From contig SAQL01000004.1 in NCBI GenBank assembly GCA_004020645.1, positions 1 through 64,000 of the forward strand: a DNA stretch of 64,000 nucleotides, in the 5' to 3' direction. The translations under genes and the position numbers were made by a program. Shown here one piece after another: positions 51,513 through 59,926 of the stretch (the stretch's first letter is position 1; every line of letters begins with the position of its first letter). This stretch comes from Mesorhizobium sp. GTDB lineage: Bacteria; Pseudomonadota; Alphaproteobacteria; Rhizobiales; Rhizobiaceae. The notes under the pieces were generated by a model, which ran no database searches, was not told the origin of the DNA, and worked only from the letters and a program-made list of their open reading frames with translations.

Positions 51513-51711
51513 GGTCTAGCCTCCGTTCGGCGCGCTGACGGGCCGCTATCTGGATTTCTTTGGTGGGCGTGCGCACTGGCATCGATGCCGGCACGCCTGG
51601 AGCCACTGCTCTTTACCTAGGGCAAGCCCTGCAATCAATTGCAAGATGGCATATAGGGTTTGGGCCAGCGCAAGGCGAGGCCAAGTTGCGCTTCTATGTT
51701 GCTTGAAGGTG

Positions 51712-51838
51712 TGTTGAGGTTCAGGTCAGGCCGCGCCGAGAAGGGTGCGTTCCGAGAATCGGAACGGAGCGTAACGTTTGGGTAAATGAGTACCGGAAGT
51801 ACCAGGCCGTTCGCCGGCATTACCTAGATATCGACATG
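51712..51838. repeat. Dispersed intergenic repeat X, copy 2
   Basis: Shares with 11537-11700 the ordered blocks GTTCAGGTCAGGCC, TTCCGAGAATCGGAACGGAG, CGTTTGGGTA, GAGTACCGGAAG and GCCGGCATTACCTAGATATC. Here it abuts the 3' end of the AEC transporter gene, as copy 1 abuts hmuV. Confidence 0.6.
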
Positions 51839-51839
51839 C

Positions 51840-52787
51840 CTATCCAAACACGTGGACCACCACCGTCAGCCAAAAAGCCGTGGTGACGACCGCACAGGCG
51901 GTGGCGAGGGTCATCTGGTTCGATGCCAGTGCCTGGCCGGTGTTGAACTGCGTGGCGATCAGGTAGGAATTGACCCCGGATGGCAGCGCGGCGGCCACGA
52001 CCGCGACCTTCGCTGACAGCGGCGGCAGGCCGAACAGCCAGGCCAGGCCGAGCGCGACGGCCGGCATCAGCATCAGCTTCAGCGCCGACAGCGCCAGCGC
52101 CGGCCGCACATTGCCGGAGATGCCGAAACGGCACAGGCCAAGCCCCATGGCAAACAGCGCGACCGGTCCGGCGATGTTGGCCAAAGCGTCGACCAGCCGG
52201 ACGGCCAGCGCCGGCAATGGCAGGCCGGTGATACGCCACACCCACCCAGCCAGGATGCCGATGATCAGCGGATTGGAAAGCATCTTATGAAGGAAGCGCC
52301 GGATGATGCGCAGCGGATGCATATGCTCGTCACCACGGCCAAAGATTTCAAACAGGATGATCGACGCCATGATCATCGTCGGCAGATGCACGGAAATCAG
52401 CAGCGACAGCACTTCGAATCCACTTGGCCCGAATGTGCCGAGGACGAACGGAATGCCGAGCAGGACGAGATTGGAAAAAGCCGACGACACGCCGCCGACG
52501 ACCCCGGCACGTGCGTCGCGCCCGAACACCCGCGTGATGACCAGGTGGCCTGCGGCCCACGTCACTGCGGCGGCCGCGAAATAAGCTCCCCAGAACAACC
52601 AGGGCGCGGTGCCATGGAAATCGGCGTTGACCATGGTGCGGAACAGAAGCAGCGGCATCGCTACCCCGACGGCGAATTCGGCGATGGCCTCGCCCGCCTC
52701 GGCCTTCAGATAGCCGGTGAGCCCGGCCAGATAGCCGAGCGCGACAAGGCCGAAGACAAAAAGGACGGTTTCGATGAGTGGGGACAT
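51840..52787 (-). CDS. AEC-family (auxin efflux carrier-like) transporter
   Basis: 315 residues with about ten membrane helices in two five-helix halves, as in AEC/MdcF permeases. Family blocks include NLVLLGIPFVLGTFG (~100), SNPLIIGILAGWVWRITGLPLP and LPSGVNSYLIATQFNTGQALASNQMTLATACAV near the C-terminus. Members move malonate, malate, auxin-like or other anions; the substrate is unknown. AGGGGAAAA precedes the ATG at 52787. Confidence 0.88.
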   Translation of the reverse strand: MSPLIETVLFVFGLVALGYLAGLTGYLKAEAGEAIAEFAVGVAMPLLLFRTMVNADFHGTAPWLFWGAYFAAAAVTWAAGHLVITRVFGRDARAGVVGGVSSAFSNLVLLGIPFVLGTFGPSGFEVLSLLISVHLPTMIMASIILFEIFGRGDEHMHPLRIIRRFLHKMLSNPLIIGILAGWVWRITGLPLPALAVRLVDALANIAGPVALFAMGLGLCRFGISGNVRPALALSALKLMLMPAVALGLAWLFGLPPLSAKVAVVAAALPSGVNSYLIATQFNTGQALASNQMTLATACAVVTTAFWLTVVVHVFG

Positions 52788-52939
52788 TTTTCCCCTGATA
52801 GGCGAGCCAGGATTGCAGCGCAATCGCCCGCCTTGCGAAGCAGCCTGCCCTCGCCAACAACCGGGATCGGTCGTGCCTTGTTTTTCAGCCGGCTTTGCCG
52901 TCCCTATATGCAACCTGCGGTGACCGCAAAGGACGTCTG

Positions 52940-53488
52940 ATGCTTCGATTTATGCTGGCGCTAATGCTGCTCGTCATTCCTGCGTCGGCCCGTGCGACCG
53001 AAGCCGGCTGGGCGCTGTTGCGCGACGGCGGACATGTCGTGCTGCTTCGCCATGCCATGGTCACTGGCACCACCGATCCGGCGAATTTCGACATCGAGAA
53101 ATGCGCGACGCAGGTCAATCTCTCGGTGCGCGGCAAGCAGCAGGCGCGCAAGATCGGCGCGCTTTTCGACGCCCGCGCGGCGCCGGTCGAGCGCGTGCTG
53201 TCCAGCCGCTATTGCCGCAGCCTTGACACCGCCCGCACCGCTTTCAGAGAAGAGCCCGAGCCCTTCGCCCCGCTTGACCTGCTGAAGACCGACGCCAGCG
53301 AGAAAGCCGCCCAGCTCGAGGCGGTCATGAACGAGATCCGCGCCTATTCCGGCTCCGACAATGTGGTCATGGTCACCCATCTGGAAAACATCATGGCGCT
53401 CACCGGCATCTCGCCGCGCGAAGGCGAAGCCGTGATCGTCGAGCCGCAAGGCGACGGCCTGCGCGTGCTCGGCCGAGTCACCTTTTAA
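52940..53488 (+). CDS. Exported histidine-phosphatase superfamily protein
   Basis: 182 residues with a signal peptide (MLRFMLALMLLVIPASARATEA). The catalytic motif is LLRHAMVTG (~33), with a second basic site SSRYCRSLDTARTAF and a downstream His in VVMVTHLENIMALTG. It should be a periplasmic phosphatase; substrate unknown. AAAGGACG precedes the ATG. Confidence 0.85.
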   Translation: MLRFMLALMLLVIPASARATEAGWALLRDGGHVVLLRHAMVTGTTDPANFDIEKCATQVNLSVRGKQQARKIGALFDARAAPVERVLSSRYCRSLDTARTAFREEPEPFAPLDLLKTDASEKAAQLEAVMNEIRAYSGSDNVVMVTHLENIMALTGISPREGEAVIVEPQGDGLRVLGRVTF

Positions 53489-53750
53489 TCAGCGCTGTAG
53501 GCGGCTGAAGCGCATTGGGTCACGGCTTGCCCTTCAATTTTCTCCGAAGGAATGGCGAAAAAGGAGTCGAACCCGGTATTCCGCTTAGGGTACCAGCGCT
53601 AGATTTTCGCCACTCGCGACGGCTTTCAGTTGCGAGCGTCGCTTGCTGGAGCTGCGTTAGTCAGTCAGAGGGCTAATGGCATTTTTAATGGAACGCTAAT
53701 ATAAATGGACGCTCGAATGAGCAGCGCCTGCCAAATGCTTGAGGAATGCC

Positions 53751-54083
53751 ATGCGAAGATTAATCTTGACGGCAATGTGTATCGCTTCCGCAACGGCCGC
53801 TAACGCCCATGATTGGTATGAAGACAGGATTGACCCACAGACGAAATTCAAGTGTTGCGGTGGTTCTGATTGCCGCGCCATACCTCGGTCTTCGGTGCGG
53901 TCCAGGATAGACGGTGGTTACACTTACTTGCCGCATAATTTCAACATCCCACGGGACCGTGTACAGGAATCACCAGACGGCCAATACCATATCTGCGAGA
54001 ATACCTACGTCATAACTAATCAGCTGTATTGGCGTTGCTTTTTCGCACCTCGTGTCGATGTCTCTCTACTTCTCCCACGTTAA
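53751..54083 (+). CDS. Small exported Cys-rich protein, function unknown
   Basis: 110 residues with a signal peptide (MRRLILTAMCIASATAANAHDWY). The mature part has CCGGSDCRAIPRSSV and later Cys residues in HICEN and WRCFF, suggesting disulfides. The form DWYEDR.DP.TKFKCCGG.DC is common in unnamed rhizobial exported proteins. GAGGAA precedes the ATG. Its local base composition is a little more AT-rich than its surroundings. The ~260 bp before it hold nothing I can support. Confidence 0.7.
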   Translation: MRRLILTAMCIASATAANAHDWYEDRIDPQTKFKCCGGSDCRAIPRSSVRSRIDGGYTYLPHNFNIPRDRVQESPDGQYHICENTYVITNQLYWRCFFAPRVDVSLLLPR

Positions 54084-54180
54084 GGATTATCCGCTTCTGG
54101 CGCACCTGGTCCGTTCCAGCAACCAATGCGGATGACGGCAGACCACACCCAAGACCGCAGTTAGTTTAAGTTGCCTAGGG

Positions 54181-54633
54181 CTAAATCTTCGCCGCCACCA
54201 GCCAAGCGTCGATACGGAGCTTCCATCCCTCGATCATGTGCGCGAACGCGTCCTCCGTCAGCTCGGACAGATACGATCTTCCTGCCGTGCTCAAGGCAGT
54301 GAACGTGTAGGCAATCGACGCCTCCGTGCCTCCGTCAGCGGTCGGGCGGCAGGCCACCTCGACAAATCCGAAACGCGAATCCGACGTCACCCGGACATAG
54401 CGAACACGATGCACCACGGGTTCCCAGTCCGTGCAGGCCCAGAGCGTGGTCTCATCACCGTGAGCGGTCCGGAAGACCATGCCCTGGCGCGTCTCCCCGT
54501 CTTGTGGATGCAGAAACTCCGGATCCCAGCCATCCACCCACAGGGTCTCCCCAATCGGCGTGAACAGCGGAAAGACGCGGTCGATCGGCCCCGAAAGCAC
54601 GATGCTGTGGCTGCGCTCAAGATGATTCGTCAT
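54181..54633 (-). CDS. SRPBCC (START-like) domain protein
   Basis: 150 residues of a helix-grip fold: HSIVLSGPIDRVFPLFTPIGETLWVDGWDPEFLHPQDGETRQGMVFRT, then beta strands with ADGGTEASIAYTFTALSTAGRSYLSEL and a long C-terminal helix (AFAHMIEGWKLRIDAWL). These proteins bind hydrophobic ligands or act as small hydrolases or activators. The gene starts inside the end of the ribbon-helix-helix gene upstream (17-bp overlap), so the two are probably translated together. Confidence 0.8.
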   Translation of the reverse strand: MTNHLERSHSIVLSGPIDRVFPLFTPIGETLWVDGWDPEFLHPQDGETRQGMVFRTAHGDETTLWACTDWEPVVHRVRYVRVTSDSRFGFVEVACRPTADGGTEASIAYTFTALSTAGRSYLSELTEDAFAHMIEGWKLRIDAWLVAAKI

Positions 54634-54883
54634 CCCTCTCCCCGTCGATTTCCACCAGACGGTGGCTGTCCGCTGCGCCAAGCTCCATTCCGTAGATGCG
54701 CTTCAACTGGCCGATTGTTTCCAGGGTCGTCGGGGAAAACGGCGTCTGGCCTTCGAAGGCATGCAGCACGATGCCCTCGATGAGGTCACCCAGGCTCATG
54801 TCGCGATGCTCGGCCAAGGCCTTGAGCACCTTCACCAATCGTTTTTCCAGGCGCACCCCGGTCTGCACGCGTTCTATCGTCAT
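54617..54883 (-). CDS. Predicted ribbon-helix-helix DNA-binding protein
   Basis: 88 residues. The segment TIERVQTGVRLEKRLVKVLKALAEHRDMSLGDLIEGIVLHAFEG has the strand-helix-helix pattern of RHH/CopG-like proteins. The tail is acidic. Starts at GTG 54889 or ATG 54883 are both possible; no clear ribosome site is seen, and the message may be leaderless. It overlaps the SRPBCC gene and could regulate this two-gene unit. No toxin-like gene is present. Confidence 0.6.
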   Translation of the reverse strand: MTIERVQTGVRLEKRLVKVLKALAEHRDMSLGDLIEGIVLHAFEGQTPFSPTTLETIGQLKRIYGMELGAADSHRLVEIDGERDDESS

Positions 54884-55136
54884 CTTCACATTTTACCATG
54901 ATACATTGGTACCAACAACCACTTTCCCTTGGCGATCACGGGTGTTGCAGAAATACCACTGCCGAAAGAAGCCGCGTCCAGCCACGACTATGCCGCTTGC
55001 GACAACCAGTCGCAGCGGCCATAGGCGCGCTCCCGGTCACGAAAACCGAAGCGAGTACAAAGGTTGGAGCTTTTGCCTCCGCCCGCGCAGCCGGCATTGC
55101 CGCCCTGTGTACGGCGCCGTTTCGGGGATTGGGATC

Positions 55137-55207
55137 GCGGATGTAGCTCAGCGGAAGAGCGCCGGATTTGGGTCCGGAGGTCGGGGGTTCAATTCCCTTC
55201 ATCTGCA
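55137..55207 (+). ncRNA. tRNA-like element 1 (Pro/Gln-like, non-canonical anticodon loop)
   Basis: 71 nt folding as a tRNA. Acceptor GCGGATG pairs with CATCTGC (one G-U); D arm GCTC/GAGC with a GG-containing loop; anticodon stem CCGGA/TCCGG; T arm GGGGG-TTCAATT-CCCTT. The anticodon loop has only six bases (TTTGGG) instead of seven, so the anticodon is ambiguous and the molecule is unlikely to decode normally. No CCA is encoded. It ends exactly where element 2 begins. Confidence 0.65.
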
Positions 55208-55281
55208 CTTCGGATAGCTCAGTTGGTTAGAGCATCAGATCGATAATCTGACTGTCGAAGGTTCAAATCCTTCTCCATTGG
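55208..55281 (+). ncRNA. tRNA-like element 2 (Ile-like, degenerate acceptor stem)
   Basis: D arm GCTC-AGTTGGTTA-GAGC, anticodon stem TCAGA/TCTGA, and T arm GAAGG-TTCAAAT-CCTTC are all perfect. The anticodon would be GAT (Ile), but position 33 is C instead of the invariant U. The acceptor CTTCGGA/TCCATTG pairs at only four of seven positions, with three mismatches in a row. It begins at the base after element 1. Such selective decay argues against a working tRNA and for a tRNA mimic or pseudo-tRNA. Confidence 0.6.
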
Positions 55282-55646
55282 CCTCGAAAGCCAGCACCTT
55301 CAGGTGGTGTTATCTGAAACGGTCCGGGGACTGGAATGCGAAAGACCTGACGGACGGCCCACGCCCTTGGGCGCCGGTCGGACCCGAAAGTCTGACGCCA
55401 TTGGCTCGCGGCCAGGCCCGCGGTGACGATCAAGGCGCACCAATGCCGGCAAGGGAGGTCAAGGCCTCCGGCGCCCGCTTCGGTGCCTCGCGATCCGCTC
55501 CCGAAGGCCCGCCACGGGCGGATGCCACCGGTCCCCGGATCATTCGTGCCCGGAGTGAAGCAAGCGACGTGAAACGAGAAACGAAAGGACGATCGACGCA
55601 TGATTTGACGCCTCGGAAGGGGCCATGCCCGACAGGAGTGAAGACC
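55282..55646. other. Leader between the tRNA-like pair and the slipin gene
   Basis: 365 bp on the same strand as both neighbours. A small hairpin AGCACC-TTCA-GGTGGT lies at 55292-55309. The slipin reading frame stays open through the region, but the sequence does not look like an SPFH N-terminus and the only good ribosome site is at 55634. No terminator was found, so one transcript covering the tRNA-like elements and the slipin gene is possible. Confidence 0.45.
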
Positions 55647-56792
55647 ATGACGACCATTCTCGACAGGATTCTTGGGCGCGAGCGCGTCCTCGTAAGGGAA
55701 AACGAACGTGCCATCACGCTCTACAAGGGTGAGATCAAGGCTGTTCTGGTGCCGGGCGAGCATTGGCTCGCCAACCGGCGTCGGAGCCTTGAAGTGTCGC
55801 GGCACGATCTGAAGAACCCGGAATTCGTTTCGGCGTACGAGAAGGCGTTGTTCGACAAGCTCCCGGATGTGGCCGCGCGTCATTTCACCGTCGTTCGCAC
55901 CGGGCGCACGGAAGTTGCAGTCATCGAGCGTGACGGCGGCCTCCATGCCGTTCTGGCGCCGGACCGCAAGCTCGTCCTGTGGACGGATGCCGGACCGTGG
56001 AAGGTGACGGTGATCGACACCGCGGCCGACCTCGCGATCGATCCGGCCGTGATGCGCCGGCTCGGCCAGGCCCGAAAGGCGGAGCTGATGTCCGTCCATC
56101 CGGTCGTGGACGGGCAGGCCGGACTGCTGTTCGTCGACGGCGCCCTCGTGCGGACGTTGACGGCGGGCGTGCACGGCTTCTGGAACGTCGGGCGCATGGT
56201 GCAGATCAAGGTCGTCGACCTCAAGCGCCAGTCGCTCGACGTCGCCGGGCAGGAAGTGCTGACCAAGGATCGTGTCACGATCCGCGTCAACATCGCCGCC
56301 GAATACCGTGTCGTCGATGCGGTGCGGGCGGTGAGTGCTGTGAGGGACTTCTCCGAAGCCCTCTACCGCGCCCTGCAATACACCTTCCGCAAGACGCTTG
56401 GCGCGCTGACGCTCGATCAGATCCTCGAAAAGAAGGTGACGGTCGATGAGGAAGCCGCCGGGAAGGTCCGTGCCGACATGGCCGAGATCGGGATCGAGGT
56501 CAGCGATATCACCCTCAAGGATGTCATCCTGCCGGGCGAGATGCGCGAGATCCTCAACCAGGTGGTGTCGGCCGAGAAGCAGGCCGAGGCCAACGTCATC
56601 CGCCGTCGCGAGGAGACGAACGCCACGCGTTCGCTGCTCAACACGGCCAAGGTGATGGCCGAGAACCCGGTGATGCTGCGGCTGAAGGAGCTCGAAGCTC
56701 TGGAAACCATCGCCGGCAAGGTCGAGCGGCTGACCGTCCACAACGGAACGGGCGGGCTGCTGAACGACCTGGTCAAGCTCCGCGACAGCTGA
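55647..56792 (+). CDS. Slipin/SPFH (band 7) family protein without obvious membrane anchor
   Basis: 381 residues, longer than a typical ~250-residue slipin because of an N-terminal region (VRENERAITLYKGEIKAVLVPGEHWLANRRRSLEVS). The SPFH domain spans ~150-300 (VQIKVVDLKRQSLDVAGQEVLTKDRVTIRVNIAAEYRVVDAVRAV), and a coiled-coil follows (EKQAEANVIRRREETNATRSLLNTAKVMAENPVMLRLKELEALE). Unlike most slipins it shows no N-terminal hydrophobic helix. AGGAGTG precedes the ATG. SPFH proteins form large rings or cages. Slipin genes are known near RNA-repair genes in some bacteria; here the tRNA-like elements are the only such neighbours. Confidence 0.85.
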   Translation: MTTILDRILGRERVLVRENERAITLYKGEIKAVLVPGEHWLANRRRSLEVSRHDLKNPEFVSAYEKALFDKLPDVAARHFTVVRTGRTEVAVIERDGGLHAVLAPDRKLVLWTDAGPWKVTVIDTAADLAIDPAVMRRLGQARKAELMSVHPVVDGQAGLLFVDGALVRTLTAGVHGFWNVGRMVQIKVVDLKRQSLDVAGQEVLTKDRVTIRVNIAAEYRVVDAVRAVSAVRDFSEALYRALQYTFRKTLGALTLDQILEKKVTVDEEAAGKVRADMAEIGIEVSDITLKDVILPGEMREILNQVVSAEKQAEANVIRRREETNATRSLLNTAKVMAENPVMLRLKELEALETIAGKVERLTVHNGTGGLLNDLVKLRDS

Positions 56793-56813
56793 GCGGAAGC
56801 AACATCATGGGAA

Positions 56814-56844
56814 GGGCCGCCGGGCCAACTGGCGGCTCTTCTTG
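56814..56844 (+). terminator. Candidate terminator after the slipin gene
   Basis: GGGCCGCC (56814-56821) pairs with GGCGGCTC (56831-56838) around a 9-base loop and is followed by a weak T-rich stretch (TTCTTGCGTTT). It lies 22 bp after the slipin stop and before acpXL. Confidence 0.5.
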
Positions 56845-56966
56845 CGTTTACGAAGTGGGTATCCCATCTGCGCCCGGCGTTCAGGTCTTTTCCTGCCCGG
56901 AAAAACCGATTAGACAGCGCCCAAACACATGCGGACAGACTCCGCCCGCAACCGAAGGAAAAGCCC

Positions 56967-57248
56967 TTGTCCACCACGTTCGACAAAGTCGCCAAGATCA
57001 TCGCCGATACCAGTGAGATCGATATCGACACGATCACCCCTGAAAGCCACACCATCGACGATCTCGGCATCGACAGCCTCGACTTCCTCGACATCGTCTT
57101 TGCCATCGACAAGGATTTCGGCATCAAGGTGCCGCTGGAAAAGTGGACGCAAGAGGTCAATGACGGCAAGGCCTCGACCGACGATTACTTCGTCATGAAG
57201 AACCTGTGCGCCAAGATCGACGCACTGGTCGTGGCCAAGAACGCCTGA
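56967..57248 (+). CDS. acpXL: Specialised acyl carrier protein for lipid A very-long-chain acyl
   Basis: 93 residues starting with TTG (AAGGAA upstream), matching AcpXL from [14 protein letters not shown] onward. The phosphopantetheine Ser is in [23 protein letters not shown]. The C-terminal extension ([24 protein letters not shown]) separates it from housekeeping AcpP. It carries the 27-hydroxyoctacosanoyl chain in the cytoplasm for transfer by LpxXL. First gene of the block to 61988. Confidence 0.95.
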   Translation: MSTTFDKVAKIIADTSEIDIDTITPESHTIDDLGIDSLDFLDIVFAIDKDFGIKVPLEKWTQEVNDGKASTDDYFVMKNLCAKIDALVVAKNA

Positions 57249-57291
57249 AATGGTTCAGCCCGCGATCTTGACGCGTCTTGCCGCATGGCCC

Positions 57292-57331
57292 CGAAAATCG
57301 AAATCGATTTTCGGAAAGGATCATGCGCAAT
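57292..57331. repeat. Palindrome with RIME-like motif between acpXL and the KS-like gene
   Basis: CCGAAAATCG-AAAT-CGATTTTCGG is a perfect 10-bp stem with a 4-base loop (57292-57315), followed by AAAGGATCATGCGCAA. The latter block is inverted at 48874-48893. This resembles the small intergenic mosaic elements of rhizobia. It occupies much of the gap where fabZXL lies in Rhizobium. Confidence 0.65.
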
Positions 57332-57409
57332 TTCAAAAATACTATAGCGTCCTTTGCGCATCCAAGCGGATGCGCGGCGCTGTAGTCGCCTGACCCACAA
57401 CAGCCGCCC

Positions 57410-58600
57410 ATGAGCCCCCACCACGTCGTCATATCAGGCATCGGCCTTGTCTCTTCGCTGGGAGAAGGCCCGGATGCGCATTGGCGCAAGCTCGTCCAGC
57501 CCGGCCTGGAACCGGTGCTCGAAGCATCGCGCTTCTCTCCCTACACCGTCCACCCGCTGCCGGAGATCGACTGGAACCTGCAGATCGCCAAGCGCGGCGA
57601 CCAGCGGCAGATGGAAACATGGCAGAGGCTCGGCACCTACGCCGCCGGCATGGCGCTGGACGACGCCGGCATCAAGGGCAATGACGACCTCTGCACGACC
57701 ATGGACATGGTGGTGGCTGCCGGCGGCGGCGAGCGCGACGAAACGGTCGACGCCGACATTCTCGCAGCGTCCGAAAGCCGCAATGACCGCGACGTGCTGC
57801 TCAACGAGAAACTGACCACCGAATTGCGGCCGACGCTGTTTCTGGCGCAGCTCTCCAACCTGCTCGCCGGCAACATCTCGATCGTTCACAAGGTGACCGG
57901 CTCGTCGCGCACCTTCATGGGCGAGGAAGGTGCCGGTGTCGCTGCCGTCGAGACAGCCGCCGCGCGCATCCGCTCCGGCCAGTCGACGCATATCCTGGTC
58001 GGCGGCGCCTTCCAGACCGAGCATTCCGACATGCTGCTTGGCTATGAACTGGCCGGCTACCTGCATCGCGGCCCCTGGAGGCCGGTCTGGCAGAGACAGG
58101 GCCTGGAAGGCGGCGGCGTGGTGACTGGATCAGGCGGCGCGTTCCTCGTCCTGGAACAGCGCGAACATGCGATCAGCCGCGGGCGAAAGATCTATGCCGA
58201 ACTCGGCCCGGTCATATCCGGACGTGCAAAACGCCGGCAGGGCGAACTCGATGGCGAAATTGCCGCGCTGCTTAGGCAGGCTGCATTGCCGAACGGCGAG
58301 TTGCTGACGATTTCAGGCGCTTCGGGTGCCCATGCCGCTACTGCTGCCGAGAAATCGGCGCTCGACGCCAATCCAGCGATTGCCGCACGCGGCTTTTCGA
58401 CACTGACCGGCCACATGAAGGAAGCGCAGTTTCCCTTCGCCGTGGCGCTGGCGGCACTGGCTGTCGAGCGCAAGGCCGCCTACCCGGCTTTTGACGCCGC
58501 CACCGAGAAGCCGTTCAACGGCGTTCCCAGGACCGTCCTTGCAACGGCGATCGGCTATCACCAATTCGAGGGCATGGCGTTGGTCAACGCCGCCGATTAA
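57410..58600 (+). CDS. Ketoacyl-synthase-like protein lacking the catalytic Cys (fabF2XL position)
   Basis: 396 residues with a FabF-like thiolase fold (HHVVISGIGLVSSLGEG at the start; GEEGAGVAAVETAAARIRSGQSTHILVGGAF). At the active-site position the sequence is HKVTGSSRTFMGEEGAG, with no Cys. The NAHGT His is also lost (SGASGAHAAT), while the second His remains in TGHMKEAQFP. It is therefore unlikely to condense alone and resembles a chain-length-factor-like partner. It precedes a complete KS gene by 16 bp, as in the rhizobial fabF2XL-fabF1XL pair. Confidence 0.85.
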   Translation: MSPHHVVISGIGLVSSLGEGPDAHWRKLVQPGLEPVLEASRFSPYTVHPLPEIDWNLQIAKRGDQRQMETWQRLGTYAAGMALDDAGIKGNDDLCTTMDMVVAAGGGERDETVDADILAASESRNDRDVLLNEKLTTELRPTLFLAQLSNLLAGNISIVHKVTGSSRTFMGEEGAGVAAVETAAARIRSGQSTHILVGGAFQTEHSDMLLGYELAGYLHRGPWRPVWQRQGLEGGGVVTGSGGAFLVLEQREHAISRGRKIYAELGPVISGRAKRRQGELDGEIAALLRQAALPNGELLTISGASGAHAATAAEKSALDANPAIAARGFSTLTGHMKEAQFPFAVALAALAVERKAAYPAFDAATEKPFNGVPRTVLATAIGYHQFEGMALVNAAD

Positions 58601-58616
58601 AGGTCCAGGACAAGTC

Positions 58617-59888
58617 ATGGCCAATCTGAACGACCACATGGGCAGGCCGATCGTCGCCGTCACCGGTATCGGCGTGGTGACTTCGCTGGGCGTCGGCAAG
58701 GCCGACAATTGGGCGGCGCTCACCGCGGGCAAGTCCGGCATCCATCCGATCACCCGCTTTCCGGTTGACCATCTGAACACCCGCATCTCCGGCATGGTCG
58801 ATTTCCTGCCGTCGAGCTCCAAGGGCGCCAGCCTTCTGACCTACGACCTCGCCGAGATCGCCGCGCAGGAAGCCGTGGCCGAAGCCGGCCTTGATTCGGG
58901 CGATTTCGGCGGACCGCTTTTCCTTGCCTCGCCGCCGGTCGAACTCGACTGGAGCGAGCGCTTTTCGCTGTACAATTCCGACAAGCACGACATCGGCGCC
59001 GAACGGCTACTTCGCGTGGCGCGCGGCATGAAGGGACTCGATGTCTTCGAGACCACCCAGTTCGGTTCGATCGCCGACCGGCTCGCCGACCGTTTTGGGA
59101 CACGCGGCCTGCCGATCACGCTGTCGACGGCCTGCGCCTCGGGCGCCACCTCGATCCAGCTCGGCGTCGAGGCGATCCGCCGCGGCGAATGCGACAGGGC
59201 GCTGTCGCTCGGCGCCGACGGCTCGGCGACCGCCGAGGCGCTGATCCGTTTCTCGCTGCTTTCGGCGCTTTCCACGCACAACGACATCCCCGAAAAAGCG
59301 TCAAAACCCTTCTCCAAGGATCGCGACGGTTTTGTCCTCGCTGAGGGTTCTGGCGCGCTGGTATTGGAATCGCTGGAGGCGGCACTCGCCCGTGGTGCAA
59401 ACATCCTCGGCATCCTGCGCGGCTGCGGCGAGAAGGCCGACGACTTCCACCGCACCCGCTCGAAGCCGGACGGCTCGCCGGCGATCGCGGCGGTTCGCGC
59501 CGCCCTCGCCGATGCCGGCTTGGGCGAGGACGAGATCGATTATGTCAACGCCCACGGCACCTCGACGCCGGAAAACGACAAGATGGAGCATCTGTCGCTG
59601 TCGACCGTGTTCGGCGAGCGGATCGGCTCGATGCCGATCTCGTCGAACAAGTCGATGATTGGCCATACCCTGTCGGCCGCCGGCGCGGTCGAGGCCGCGT
59701 TTTCGCTGATGACCATGCGCGAAAGCGTCATCCCGCCGACCATCAATTACGACAATCCCGACCCGGCGATCGTGCTCGACGTGGTGCCGAACAAGAAGCG
59801 CAACGCCGAGGTCGGCACGGTGCTGTCGAACTCCTTCGGCTTCGGTGGCCAGAACACCTGTCTTGTCATGGCGCGGGAACCAGTCTAA
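58617..59888 (+). CDS. Beta-ketoacyl-ACP synthase II type, active (fabF1XL position)
   Basis: 423 residues with all catalytic residues: Cys in STACASGATS (~170), His in NAHGTSTPENDKME (~310) and His in SMIGHTLSAAGAVEA (~345), plus the FGFGGQN C-terminal loop. It elongates acyl chains on AcpXL towards C28. AGGA precedes the ATG. It probably works as a heterodimer with the preceding Cys-less protein. Confidence 0.93.
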   Translation: MANLNDHMGRPIVAVTGIGVVTSLGVGKADNWAALTAGKSGIHPITRFPVDHLNTRISGMVDFLPSSSKGASLLTYDLAEIAAQEAVAEAGLDSGDFGGPLFLASPPVELDWSERFSLYNSDKHDIGAERLLRVARGMKGLDVFETTQFGSIADRLADRFGTRGLPITLSTACASGATSIQLGVEAIRRGECDRALSLGADGSATAEALIRFSLLSALSTHNDIPEKASKPFSKDRDGFVLAEGSGALVLESLEAALARGANILGILRGCGEKADDFHRTRSKPDGSPAIAAVRAALADAGLGEDEIDYVNAHGTSTPENDKMEHLSLSTVFGERIGSMPISSNKSMIGHTLSAAGAVEAAFSLMTMRESVIPPTINYDNPDPAIVLDVVPNKKRNAEVGTVLSNSFGFGGQNTCLVMAREPV

Positions 59889-59926
59889 GCGAGCTTTTTT
59901 CCCGCTCAACAGAACCGACAGTCTCC

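Noticed and set aside
53560..53620. tRNA-like 3' half on the minus strand (GGTTCGACTCC)
   Set aside because: The stems flanking the TTCGA loop do not pair, and no D or anticodon arm could be drawn.
54920..54960. Sigma-54 promoter (TTGGC...TTGCA) before the tRNA-like pair, as expected for RtcR-controlled RNA repair
   Set aside because: The GG and GC elements are 14 bp apart instead of 10, so the spacing is wrong.
55278..55646. N-terminal extension of the slipin frame
   Set aside because: The in-frame sequence is Pro/Arg-rich and not SPFH-like; the ATG at 55647 has a good ribosome site.
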